From assembly GCA_022823185.1 (NCBI GenBank), contig JAJDXQ010000016.1:1-64000 (forward strand): 64,000 nt of DNA, given 5' to 3'. Each line of letters starts with the position of its first letter. The first letter of the stretch is position 1. A program made the translations under genes and the position numbers. Below, one piece after another: positions 18,180 through 27,283 of this stretch. Source of the DNA: Caldilineaceae bacterium. Its GTDB lineage: Bacteria; Chloroflexota; Anaerolineae; Caldilineales; Caldilineaceae. The notes under the pieces are model-generated. The model did not search any database, was not told where the DNA came from, and saw nothing but the letters and a program-made list of their open reading frames with translations.

Positions 18180-20156
18180 ATGATCACGGAACAGATGCGG
18201 CAGGAGATCGACAAGATACTGGCACGTTATCCCGCGGGCCGGGAACGGTCGGGCATTCTGCCGGCGCTTTATGTGATTCAGCGGGAGCACGGCTGCTGCC
18301 CGGTGGAAGCGCAGGACGAGCTGGCGGAGATCCTGGGCATCGCGCCGGCGGAGGTGGGCGCGGTTGTCGGTTTTTACAACATGCTGCATGAGGAGCCGAA
18401 GGGCGAATATCATATCGAAGTGTGCACCAATGTGCCCTGCATGTTGCGGGGCGGCAACCAGTGCCTCCACAACTTCGAGACGACGCTCGGCATCCATCAC
18501 GGCGAAAGTACGGAGGACGGCCAGTTCGCGCTTGATCACATGGAGTGTCTGGGTTCATGCGGCACGGCGCCGATGGCGATCGTCACCGACCAGAAGAGCG
18601 GTGAGATACGGTATTTTGAGAACCTCAAATCGGCTGCGGATGTGGAGAAGGCGGTCGATGTGTTGAAGTCCGGCAACGGATTCCGCAGCCTGGAGCGCTG
18701 GACGCCTGAGGCCGATCCTGACAACAAAGGCGCGGCAGACGGGCCCTACCTGACGGGCGGGATGGAGCCCCGCTATCTGATGGACCGTCTCAACGAGCCG
18801 GACAGCCACAAGATCGCGACATACGAGGCCTACGGCGGCTACGCCACCGCGCGGCGGACGCTGGAAGAGATTGAGCCGGCCGCCATGGTCGATCAGATCA
18901 AGGAGAGCGGCATTCGCGGGCGGGGCGGGGCCGGTTTCCCCACCGGCGTCAAGTGGGGCTTTCTGCCGCCGGAGACGCGGCCCAGGTACATGGTTGTGAA
19001 TGCCGACGAGTCGGAGCCGGGCACGTTCAAAGACCGCATCATCATGGAGTACGACCCGCACCAGCTGATCGAAGGCATCATTCTGAGCTGCCACGCGATC
19101 GAGTCGGAGAAGGCCTTCATCTATATTCGCGGCGAGTATTACTTTGCTTATATGCGATTGGAGGAGGCTCTCGCGGAAGCGGCGGCCAGGGGATACGTGG
19201 GCGAGAACATTTTTGGCAGCGGCAAGAACCTGGACATTGTGCTGCACCGGGGCGCGGGCGCGTACGAGTGCGGGGAAGAGACGGCCCAGCTTACGAGCTT
19301 GGAGGGCTACCGGGGCGAGCCGCGCCTCAAGCCGCCGTTCCCTGCCGTGGAAGGGCTGTACGCCAAGCCGACCATTGTGAACAATGTCGAGTCGATCTGC
19401 AACGTAACCCACGTCATGCGGCACGGTGTCGACTGGTACAAGGCATATGGGACCGAGCGCAGCCCAGGCATGCGGATCTTCTGCTTGAGCGGCAACGTGA
19501 AGCGGCCCGGACTATACGAACTTCCCCACGCCACGCCATTGAGCGAGTTGGTGAACAGGTACGGCGGCGGGCCGGAGGACGAGAACCATCCCATCAAAGC
19601 GATCGTGCCCGGCGGCCTTTCGATGAAGCTGCTGACTCCGGACCAGTTTGATACTCCGCTGGACTATGAGAGCGTCGCGGAGGCGGGGTCACTGCTTGGC
19701 TCAGCCGGCGTGATCGCGATTGACGACCGCACCTCGATGATTGAGGTGGCGAGGCGCACGCTCAGCTTCTATCGCGAGGAGAGTTGCGGCAAGTGCACAC
19801 CATGCCGCGAGGGTACGGCATGGTTGGAGAAGATCCTGCTGCGCATCGAGGAGGGGCAGGGTTTGGGCAGAGATCTGGAACTGATGGAGTACATCGCGGA
19901 CAACATCGCCGGCAAAAGTTTCTGCCCCTTTGGCGAGGCTTCGGTCTGGGGCTTGCAGAGCAACCTGATCAAGTTCCGCGGCGAGTTTTCCACCCAGATC
20001 GAGAGCACGAATCCGGACGAGATCGGGCCGGTGCTGCCGATTCGCCCGGATTACCGCCCGAATACGCACGAGGAGAGCGGGTTGCGCGACAGCACGTTTG
20101 CGCCGGTCGGCGGGAATATCGTGCTGCATGATGACCTGGTTTCCGGGGACGACTGA
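18180..20156 (+). CDS. nuoEF: NADH-quinone oxidoreductase subunits E and F fused
   Basis: A 658-residue single ORF encodes the NADH-dehydrogenase module. The NuoE part (about residues 1-165) has the thioredoxin-like [2Fe-2S] N1a ligands Cys82, Cys87, Cys123 and Cys127 (VCTNVPC, ECLGSC). A short hydrophilic linker (about 165-195) leads into NuoF. NuoF shows GRGGAGFPTGVKW at 247-259 for NADH/FMN, VNADESEPGTFKDR, and the N3 cluster ligands in ESCGKCTPCREGT plus a later Cys in KSFCPFG. The frame extends back to a TTG at 18111 overlapping nuoCD, but conserved NuoE sequence begins at the ATG at 18180. Neither a stop nor a frame change is present at the E-F junction, so the fusion is real in this sequence. 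Confidence 0.96.
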   Translation: MITEQMRQEIDKILARYPAGRERSGILPALYVIQREHGCCPVEAQDELAEILGIAPAEVGAVVGFYNMLHEEPKGEYHIEVCTNVPCMLRGGNQCLHNFETTLGIHHGESTEDGQFALDHMECLGSCGTAPMAIVTDQKSGEIRYFENLKSAADVEKAVDVLKSGNGFRSLERWTPEADPDNKGAADGPYLTGGMEPRYLMDRLNEPDSHKIATYEAYGGYATARRTLEEIEPAAMVDQIKESGIRGRGGAGFPTGVKWGFLPPETRPRYMVVNADESEPGTFKDRIIMEYDPHQLIEGIILSCHAIESEKAFIYIRGEYYFAYMRLEEALAEAAARGYVGENIFGSGKNLDIVLHRGAGAYECGEETAQLTSLEGYRGEPRLKPPFPAVEGLYAKPTIVNNVESICNVTHVMRHGVDWYKAYGTERSPGMRIFCLSGNVKRPGLYELPHATPLSELVNRYGGGPEDENHPIKAIVPGGLSMKLLTPDQFDTPLDYESVAEAGSLLGSAGVIAIDDRTSMIEVARRTLSFYREESCGKCTPCREGTAWLEKILLRIEEGQGLGRDLELMEYIADNIAGKSFCPFGEASVWGLQSNLIKFRGEFSTQIESTNPDEIGPVLPIRPDYRPNTHEESGLRDSTFAPVGGNIVLHDDLVSGDD

Positions 20157-20376
20157 GAGAAGTTTCGATTGTTTCTCTAGCGCCGCCTGTCGCGCCGGTC
20201 GCGAGCGCAGAGGACGGGAGCGAGCGCGTACCCATACGGGAAGGGGATTCCGCCACTCCTCCTGCTTTACCTGGATTCGAGGTGAAGGTTGACGACATAC
20301 CGCCGCCGGAAAAAGACGCGGCCGGACTCCGCCGCTCCTGAAAGAGATCTCTTCTGATTCGGAGACTTAACTTTCC

Positions 20377-22866
20377 ATGGCTGAACACGTAACGCTCACC
20401 ATCAACGAGAAGGAAGTGTCGGTCCCTGCCAGGACGCTGCTTGTTGACGCGGCGCGCATGGCGGGCGTCGAGATTCCTGTGTTTTGTTCGCATCCCAAAT
20501 TGGATCCGGTCGGCTGTTGCCGCATGTGCCTGGTGGAGGTGGATGGGCCGCGCGGGACGGCGATGATGGCCTCCTGTACGATGCCGGTGGGCGACGGCAT
20601 GGTTGTGCGAACCGACACCGAGCAGGTGCGGACGGTGCAGGAGGCCAATCTGGGGTTTATCCTGCTGAATCATCCGCTCGACTGCCCGATCTGCGATAAG
20701 GGCGGGGAGTGCCCGCTGCAGGACCAGACGATGCGTTTTGGCCAGGGCATCAGCCAGTTGATCGAACCGAAGCGGCTGGCCAAAAAGCATTACGATATAT
20801 CGGACACGATTGTTCTGGACCAGGAACGATGCGTTCTCTGCTGGCGCTGCATCCGTTATCTGGAAGAGTGGGAGGACAAGCCGCAGCTGGGTCTTTTCGA
20901 GCGGGGCAACGACACGATCGTTGACATTCAGGAAGGCCGGCCGGTCGACGCCAAGACGAGCGGGAACATCATCGACCTGTGCCCTGTGGGCGCGCTGACA
21001 AATCGCGTCGCCCGTTTCGCGTACAGGCCGTGGGAGATTGAACGCACGCCCAGCATTTGCATGCACTGTTCGGTGGGCTGCAATGTGCGGCTGGACAGCC
21101 GTACACACCAGTTGCGGCGCATCGTCGGGCGCGAAAACATGCAGGTCAATGATCAGTGGATTTGCGACAAAGGGCGTTTCGCGCACGGTTGGGTAAATGA
21201 CGAGAAGAGGCTGACGGCGCCGCTGCTGCGCAAGAACGGCAGGCTGACGCAGGTGCAGTGGAGCGAGGCGCTGGCCTACATCGCGGGCAAGGCGGCCGGC
21301 ATCAAGGAGAAGTACGGCGCTGATGCCATCGGCGCCATCGGCAGCGGCAAGATCAGCAATGAGGGCAACTATGCGCTGCAGCGTTTCATGCGCGGCGTGA
21401 TCGGCACGAACAATATCGACCACCGCGATGGCGGTGATGTCGCGGCGCTGCCCACGGGCCTGCCGGCCCTGGCAGAGCTGATGAAACCGCAGTACGGGCC
21501 GGACCCGCAGGTGGATACGGTCCTGCTCTTTGGCGTGGACCCAAGTGAAGAGTTGCCGGTGCTGGACCTGCATCTGAAGCGGGCCATACTGCGGGGCGGC
21601 GTCAAGCTGATCATTGCCCACGCGCGCAAGATCGAGCTGACCCGTTACGAGGGTCCGTACCTGGCCTACAAACCGGGCGAGGAGATTCCGCTGATTGACA
21701 GCCTGACGCAGGCTGTACAGGGATCATGTGAAACCGGGGGGGATGCGGCGGCGCGGGCTGCCGGCGGACTGCTCTCGGAGAGCGAGAAAGCGCTGATCAT
21801 CTATGGGCCGATGGCCGCGCGCGGTGAGAGCGGCCCCGGAGTCCGTCTGGAATTGGAACGGCTCGCCCAGGCCGCGGGCGAAGGCACACGCGTCGCCTAC
21901 GTCGGGCTGGATGGAAACGCCCAGGGCTGCCGCGACATGGGCGTTCTTCCCGACCGGCTGCCCGGCCAGTTTCCGCTGGACGATGCGGAGGCAAAGGCAA
22001 GGCTGGAGGGGCTGTGGGGCTGCACGCTATCCGGTTCGCCTGGGTATACCTATAAGCAGATGCTTGACAGCCAGGAGATGAGAGCCCTCTTTGTGAACGG
22101 GGCCAACCCGGCCGCGGAATCACCTGATTGGGCCGCCAGCCTTGACGACCTGGACCTGCTGGTGGTCACCGATTTGCTGCCCACGGAAACGGCAGAGAAG
22201 GCGGATGTTGTGTTGCCGGCGCAGGGATGGGCCGAGAGCGACGGCACCTACACCAACCTGGAAAGGCGGGTGCAAAGGGCGCCGAAAGCCGTGGCCGACC
22301 CCAAGTCACGCGCCGCCCCGGATTGGATGATCTTCATACACCTGGCCAGGCAGATGGGCGCGGCGTGGCCGTTCACCGACGTCCGCAGTGTCACTGAAGA
22401 GATCACATGGGCGGTGCCCGCGTATGCAGGCCTGAATTGGGAGGCGCTGGGCGATCAGGGCCGTCAGTGGGCGGCAGAGGCGGCGCCGTCAGCGGCGGAA
22501 TCCACTGGGCGGGGCACAGCGGGCGTACACGCAGGAGCCTCTGAAGAGGCCGACTATCCCCTCAGTCTTGTCACCGGCACGGTCCTCTACGACGGTGGCA
22601 CGCTATTCGGTCTGACCGAGCAGATGCACGGAATGGCCCATGGCGCCACTGTTACGCTCAATCCCGCTGACGCGGCCACATTCGGCGTGGAGGCGGGCAG
22701 TCCGGTCACGGTGCAAAGTGATCAGGGGCAACTTGAGGTGACCGCGGCGGTTGATGCCCAGGTGCAGCAAGGCACGGCCTGGATTCCGGAGAGTCTGCCG
22801 GGCGCGCCGGTGGGGGCGCTGCTCAACGGCAGCTATACCCAGCGCGTCAAAGTGGAAAGGCGTTAA
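20377..22866 (+). CDS. nuoG: NADH-quinone oxidoreductase subunit G
   Basis: An 829-residue iron-sulfur subunit of the peripheral arm with a molybdopterin-oxidoreductase-like body. The N-terminal [2Fe-2S] cysteines lie in VFCSHPKLDPVGCCRMCLVE. The His-Cys [4Fe-4S] motif is HPLDCPICDKGGECPLQDQ, another cluster is in RCVLCWRCIRY with a distal DLCPVGAL, and the extra N7-type cluster is in CMHCSVGCNVRLDSR with a later WICDKG. The C-terminal molybdopterin-dinucleotide-binding-like domain (about 710-829) is complete. A 220 bp gap before it has no feature I recognise. The stop abuts the nuoH ATG directly. Confidence 0.96.
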   Translation: MAEHVTLTINEKEVSVPARTLLVDAARMAGVEIPVFCSHPKLDPVGCCRMCLVEVDGPRGTAMMASCTMPVGDGMVVRTDTEQVRTVQEANLGFILLNHPLDCPICDKGGECPLQDQTMRFGQGISQLIEPKRLAKKHYDISDTIVLDQERCVLCWRCIRYLEEWEDKPQLGLFERGNDTIVDIQEGRPVDAKTSGNIIDLCPVGALTNRVARFAYRPWEIERTPSICMHCSVGCNVRLDSRTHQLRRIVGRENMQVNDQWICDKGRFAHGWVNDEKRLTAPLLRKNGRLTQVQWSEALAYIAGKAAGIKEKYGADAIGAIGSGKISNEGNYALQRFMRGVIGTNNIDHRDGGDVAALPTGLPALAELMKPQYGPDPQVDTVLLFGVDPSEELPVLDLHLKRAILRGGVKLIIAHARKIELTRYEGPYLAYKPGEEIPLIDSLTQAVQGSCETGGDAAARAAGGLLSESEKALIIYGPMAARGESGPGVRLELERLAQAAGEGTRVAYVGLDGNAQGCRDMGVLPDRLPGQFPLDDAEAKARLEGLWGCTLSGSPGYTYKQMLDSQEMRALFVNGANPAAESPDWAASLDDLDLLVVTDLLPTETAEKADVVLPAQGWAESDGTYTNLERRVQRAPKAVADPKSRAAPDWMIFIHLARQMGAAWPFTDVRSVTEEITWAVPAYAGLNWEALGDQGRQWAAEAAPSAAESTGRGTAGVHAGASEEADYPLSLVTGTVLYDGGTLFGLTEQMHGMAHGATVTLNPADAATFGVEAGSPVTVQSDQGQLEVTAAVDAQVQQGTAWIPESLPGAPVGALLNGSYTQRVKVERR

Positions 22867-23847
22867 ATGGACTGGTTACAGCTCTTGGTCTTCCCGGCCA
22901 TCCGCGCGCTGATACTGATCTTTGTCCTGCTGACGGGCTTCGCCTACCTGACATGGTATGAGCGCAAGCTGCTGGCCCGCTTCCAGGTTCGGTACGGCCC
23001 GAACCGGGCGGGCAAATTCGGCCTTTTGCAACCGGCGGCCGACGCGGTGAAGGCGTTTTTCAAGGAAGAGATCATTCCGAATCACGTCGACAAGCCGGTC
23101 TATCTTCTGGCGCCGGCGCTGGCCCTCGTACCGGCGTTGATCATTTGGGCGGTGATTCCCATTGCCAAAGGGACTCCGGCCATTGCTGACGTAGGGATAG
23201 GCTTTCTGTGGATTCTGGCGGTGGCGGGGATCGAGAGTTACGGCATCATTCTGGCGGGCTGGAGCAGCAACAACAACTACTCGCTGCTGGGGGCGCTGCG
23301 TTCTTCGGCCCAGATGGTCTCGTACGAGCTGCCGCTGGGCCTTTTTCTGGTCAGCATACTGATCCTGGCCGGCAGCTTCAGCCTGGTGGAGCTGGTTGAG
23401 GGATTCCGCCCGTGGTGGGAGTGGATCTGGCTGTGGCTGGCCTTTCCCTTTTTCTTCATCTGCATTCTGGCCGAGACAAACCGCAGCCCGTTTGACCTGC
23501 CGGAGACGGAGAACGAGTTGGTGGCCGGTTTTCAGACCGAGTACGGCGGGATGAAGTTCGCGCTGTTTTTCATCGCTGAATACGTCAACATGATCTCCAC
23601 CAGCGCGATCATGGCGACCCTGTTCTTCGGCGGGTGGAAAGGCCCATTTGCCGACCAGTACATCTGGCTTGGTCCGATCTATCTGCTGATCAAGGTCGTG
23701 ATTCTGCTCTTCCTGTTTATCTGGGTGCGGGCAAGCATTGGCCGGCCCCGCTACGATCAACTGATGAAGTTCTGCTGGCAGTTCATGTTGCCGCTGAGCC
23801 TGGTTTATGTGAGTGTTTCAGCTGTGTTGGCCGTGTTCCTGAAGTAG
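22867..23847 (+). CDS. nuoH: NADH-quinone oxidoreductase subunit H (complete operon)
   Basis: A 326-residue, eight-helix heel subunit. It keeps the standard quinone-loop motif [19 protein letters not shown] and also has [38 protein letters not shown] and [18 protein letters not shown]. The ATG follows the nuoG TAA with no spacing, suggesting translational coupling. Compared with the minus-strand NuoH (413 residues) this is the orthodox copy. Confidence 0.97.
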   Translation: MDWLQLLVFPAIRALILIFVLLTGFAYLTWYERKLLARFQVRYGPNRAGKFGLLQPAADAVKAFFKEEIIPNHVDKPVYLLAPALALVPALIIWAVIPIAKGTPAIADVGIGFLWILAVAGIESYGIILAGWSSNNNYSLLGALRSSAQMVSYELPLGLFLVSILILAGSFSLVELVEGFRPWWEWIWLWLAFPFFFICILAETNRSPFDLPETENELVAGFQTEYGGMKFALFFIAEYVNMISTSAIMATLFFGGWKGPFADQYIWLGPIYLLIKVVILLFLFIWVRASIGRPRYDQLMKFCWQFMLPLSLVYVSVSAVLAVFLK

Positions 23848-23872
23848 GCGCAGCAAGGAAAAGAGGGATTCG

Positions 23873-24343
23873 ATGGAGTTTGGCGACTTTCTGAAGGGCG
23901 CATCCGAAATCGGGAAGGCCATGGGCGTCACGCTCAAACACTTGCGCCAGAAGCCGGTGACGGTGGAGTTTCCGCACGAAGACATTCCGATCTACCCCCG
24001 TTTTCGCGGCCGCCATGAACTGCGGCGCTATGCCAACGGACTGGAGCGCTGCATCGGCTGTTGCCTGTGTGAAGCGGCCTGCCCCACGGAGGCGATCTAT
24101 GTGGAGGCGGCCGAGAACGATCCGGATGCGCCGCTTTCGCCGGGGGAACGGCACGCCAAGGTCTACGAGCTGAATCTGTTGCGCTGCGTTTTCTGCGGCG
24201 ACTGCGAAGAGGCCTGCCCGACCGAGGCGATTGTTCTTGGACACGACTTTGCCATGGCCAACTACGAGCGCAAGGATTTCGTGCTCACGAAAGAGCAGCT
24301 GCTCAACCCCGGTATGCCAAGGGTCATCATCCGACCGGAGTAA
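23873..24343 (+). CDS. nuoI: NADH-quinone oxidoreductase subunit I
   Basis: A 156-residue ferredoxin-like subunit with clusters N6a and N6b. The two motifs are Cys60-x2-Cys63-x2-Cys66-x3-Cys70 ([12 protein letters not shown]) and Cys105-x2-Cys108-x2-Cys111-x3-Cys115 ([12 protein letters not shown]). It has an additional Cys64 beside the first motif. ATG at 23873 preceded by AGAGGGA. This is the only nuoI in the window; the minus cluster has none. Confidence 0.97.
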   Translation: MEFGDFLKGASEIGKAMGVTLKHLRQKPVTVEFPHEDIPIYPRFRGRHELRRYANGLERCIGCCLCEAACPTEAIYVEAAENDPDAPLSPGERHAKVYELNLLRCVFCGDCEEACPTEAIVLGHDFAMANYERKDFVLTKEQLLNPGMPRVIIRPE

Positions 24344-24349
24344 CTTTTC

Positions 24350-24895
24350 ATGAGTTGGTCGCTTCTGTTTTTCCTGCTTGTCGGGGCCGTCAGTCTGGCG
24401 GCGGCGTTTGGCGTGGTAACCAGCCGCCAGCCCGTTCACAGCGCGCTCTTTCTGCTTACCAACTTTGCCACCCTGGCGGTGCTTTACATCACGCTTGACG
24501 CGCAGTTCCTTGCGGCGGCGCAGGTTATCGTATACGCCGGCGGCATCGTCATCCTGATCCTGTTCGTGATCATGTTGATTGGCGGCGAAACCAACGACTT
24601 CAGCGCCGCGCAGCGGGCATGGAGCCGCACGGTGGGCATCGCTCTGGGCGTGATCCTGCTGCTGGTCATTTCATACAGCGCGCTGTCGCGCACGATGGCC
24701 ACGTCGGAGGAAACCGCGGCGCTGTTGCAGGGCGGCACACCGAAGGCCGTTGGAATTGAACTGTTCTCAAAGTATGTTCTGCCCTTTGAACTGATTGCGC
24801 TTCTGCTGCTGGTCGCGCTGATCGGCGCGCTGGTGCTGGGACGCCAACAAGAAGGCGCCGGCGAAGGCATCCCGTCTGTGAAGGCGAATGAATGA
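24350..24895 (+). CDS. nuoJ: NADH-quinone oxidoreductase subunit J (complete operon)
   Basis: A 181-residue, five-helix membrane subunit. It shows VTSRQPVHSALFLLTNFATLA, then QFLAAAQVIVYAGGIVILIL with the flexible glycine helix, and the last helix FELIALLLLVALIGALVL. It starts 6 bp after nuoI and overlaps the nuoK start by 4 bp (ATGA). Confidence 0.97.
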   Translation: MSWSLLFFLLVGAVSLAAAFGVVTSRQPVHSALFLLTNFATLAVLYITLDAQFLAAAQVIVYAGGIVILILFVIMLIGGETNDFSAAQRAWSRTVGIALGVILLLVISYSALSRTMATSEETAALLQGGTPKAVGIELFSKYVLPFELIALLLLVALIGALVLGRQQEGAGEGIPSVKANE

Positions 24896-25197
24896 TGGTT
24901 GAGACGAGCTACTACCTGATTCTGGCTGCGATCATCTTTTCTATCGGCGCGACCGGTGTACTGCTGCGGCGAAACGCACTGATTATTTTCATGTGCATCG
25001 AAATGATGCTGAACAGCGTTAACCTGACTTTGATCGCGCTCGCCCGCCAGTGGGGCAATCTGGAGGGGCAGATCTTTGTCTTCATGATCATGGCCGTGGC
25101 GGCTGCCGAGGTTGCCGTGGGGCTGGCGATTCTAATCGCCAATGTCCGCCACCGGCAGAGCATCAACATCGACGAAATCAATTTGCTGAGATGGTGA
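24892..25197 (+). CDS. nuoK: NADH-quinone oxidoreductase subunit K (complete operon)
   Basis: A 101-residue, three-helix subunit with the two proton-path glutamates Glu37 (FMCIEMMLNSVNLTLIAL) and Glu73 (AVAAAEVAVGLAILI). The start overlaps the nuoJ stop in ATGATG; either ATG is possible. The C-terminus HRQSINIDEINLL is standard. Confidence 0.97.
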   Translation: MMVETSYYLILAAIIFSIGATGVLLRRNALIIFMCIEMMLNSVNLTLIALARQWGNLEGQIFVFMIMAVAAAEVAVGLAILIANVRHRQSINIDEINLLRW

Positions 25198-25301
25198 ACA
25201 CCGGCTTGCGGGCCGGACAGTTCTCCCTCCTGGAATTTTTGGCGCAACCACACGCAGCCGGGAAATCTGGAAGACCGACTTAGCGGCGCAATGAGGAACC
25301 T

Positions 25302-27212
25302 ATGCTGGAAATAGCTTGGCTGATTTTTGTCTTTCCCTCCCTGGGCGCTCTGGTCAACCTTTTTGTGGGCGACCGACTGGGCGAGCGGGGTATCCATATC
25401 GTTGCGTCAGGCGCGGTGGTCCTTTCCTTTTTCGTCAGCATTGGGCTCTTTTTTGGCCTGTCGGGCCTGGACCCACACCACCGCGCTGCGACAGTTCATC
25501 TCTGGGATTGGATAACAATCGGGAGTTTTTCGGCGCCGGCGGCTCTGTTGATCGATCCGCTCAGCGTAACGATGGCCCTGGTCGTGACCGGCGTCGGCGC
25601 GCTGATTCACGTGTACGCCGGCGGCTACATGCACGGCGAACAGAACTTTCAGCGTTTTTTCGTCTATCTGAATTTTTTCATCCTCGCGATGCTGGTGCTG
25701 ATTCTGAGCAACAACTTTGTGGGGATGTTTGTCGGCTGGGAGGGTGTGGGGCTGGCCTCCTATCTGCTGATCGGTTTCTACTTTGACCGGCATGACGAGT
25801 CCTACGGGCACTATGCTGACGCGGGCAAGAAGGCCTTCCTGGTCAACCGGATCGGCGACTTCGGCATGATGCTGGCCGTCTTCCTGATTTGGACCGGTGT
25901 CGGCTCGGTCGTGTTCGAGGAGGTATTTGCGGGGGCAGGCGCGCTGGCTACGGGGGCGGCGACGGCGATCTGCTTGTTGCTCCTGCTGGCCGCCACCGGC
26001 AAGAGCGCGCAGCTGCCTCTTTTCGTCTGGTTGCCGGACGCCATGGCGGGGCCGACCCCGGTTTCGGCGTTGATTCACGCGGCGACGATGGTGACGGCGG
26101 GCATCTACATGGTGGCGCGTACCCACGTACTGTGGGAGATGGCCCCGGCGGCGGGCGGGCTCGCAGCCTGGGTGGGCGTTCTGACGGCGCTGATGGCGGC
26201 GACGATCGCGCTGACCCAGGTGGACCTGAAGAAGATTCTCGCTTACTCAACGGTATCGCAGCTGGGCTTTATGATGTTGGGGGTTGGCGTGGGCGCGTAC
26301 GCGTTTGCCATTTTTCACCTGGTGACGCACGCCTTCTTCAAGGCGCTTCTGTTCCTGGCGGCCGGCAATGTCATGCACGGCCTTCCGGACGGCGAGTTGG
26401 ACATTCGCAAGATGGGCAATCTGCGCGCCAAGATGCCGACGACCTATGCGCTCTTCCTGATTGGCGCGTCGGCCCTGGCCGGGTTTCCATTGCTATCCGG
26501 CTTTTTCTCCAAAGATGGAATTCTGCTGCACGCCGCCAACGACAACATTCTTCTGTATTTGATCGGCCTGTTCACGGCACTGCTCACTGCGTTCTACAGT
26601 TTTCGGGCCGTCTTCATGGCCTTCTGGGGCGAGGCGCGTGATCAGCGCATCCATGAGCATGCGCACGAAAGCCCAGGGGTGATGACGAGGCCCCTCTGGG
26701 TTCTCGCGTTTCTGGCCGTGGTCGGCGGGCTGCTCAATCTTCCATTCCTGCTCACGATGGAACATTACCTGGAGGCGTCGGTGGGGGTCCCTTCCTTCCA
26801 TCCCAGCGTTCCGATGGAGTTGGTGCTGCTGGCGGTCAGCGCGCTTGTGGCACTGGCCGGAATCGGACTGGCCTACGGGCGCTACGTCCAAGGCGCGGAT
26901 ACGGGCGTTGGGAGGTTGGCCGCGGGGATAACGAGGCTGGCGCGCCCGCTTGAGCCTATTGCCGCCAGGAAGTGGCTGGTGGATGAGCTCTACGCGGCGC
27001 TTATCGTCGGGCCGCTGCTTGCGCTTTCCAGCTGGTTCAGCCGGGTCGTGGATCAGGGGGTGGTAGACGGCGCGGTCAATCTTGTCGGCCAGGCGAATCT
27101 GGCCGTGGGCGGCGCGTTGCGCAAAGTCCACAACGGGCTGGTGCCGACGTACGCGCTGAGCCTTTTCTGCGGCGTAGTGGCGCTGCTATTGTGGTTTGTG
27201 ATTGGCGGTTAA
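25302..27212 (+). CDS. nuoL: NADH-quinone oxidoreductase subunit L (complete operon)
   Basis: A 636-residue distal proton-pumping subunit with the C-terminal lateral helix region. It shows MFVGWEGVGLASYLLIGFYF (helix-5 Glu), LVNRIGDFGMMLAVF, FVWLPDAMAGPTPVSALIHA and YSTVSQLGFMMLGVG. The loop after NVMHG goes straight to GELDIRKMGNL, without the His-rich insert of the minus copy. ATG at 25302 with GAGGAA upstream. A 104 bp gap separates it from nuoK. Confidence 0.97.
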   Translation: MLEIAWLIFVFPSLGALVNLFVGDRLGERGIHIVASGAVVLSFFVSIGLFFGLSGLDPHHRAATVHLWDWITIGSFSAPAALLIDPLSVTMALVVTGVGALIHVYAGGYMHGEQNFQRFFVYLNFFILAMLVLILSNNFVGMFVGWEGVGLASYLLIGFYFDRHDESYGHYADAGKKAFLVNRIGDFGMMLAVFLIWTGVGSVVFEEVFAGAGALATGAATAICLLLLLAATGKSAQLPLFVWLPDAMAGPTPVSALIHAATMVTAGIYMVARTHVLWEMAPAAGGLAAWVGVLTALMAATIALTQVDLKKILAYSTVSQLGFMMLGVGVGAYAFAIFHLVTHAFFKALLFLAAGNVMHGLPDGELDIRKMGNLRAKMPTTYALFLIGASALAGFPLLSGFFSKDGILLHAANDNILLYLIGLFTALLTAFYSFRAVFMAFWGEARDQRIHEHAHESPGVMTRPLWVLAFLAVVGGLLNLPFLLTMEHYLEASVGVPSFHPSVPMELVLLAVSALVALAGIGLAYGRYVQGADTGVGRLAAGITRLARPLEPIAARKWLVDELYAALIVGPLLALSSWFSRVVDQGVVDGAVNLVGQANLAVGGALRKVHNGLVPTYALSLFCGVVALLLWFVIGG

Positions 27213-27283
27213 GGGTCTTCCTTGACCGATCGGTTTTGACTCGGGTTGGTCTCGCTAAACGTTTATAGGTTGGTGTCGTCGCC

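Noticed and set aside
19969..21621. 550-codon open frame on the minus strand
   Set aside because: Lies antisense to nuoEF and nuoG, which are strongly conserved. Composition (Arg, His, Ala, Gln rich) fits a shadow of high-GC coding sequence and there is no recognisable domain.
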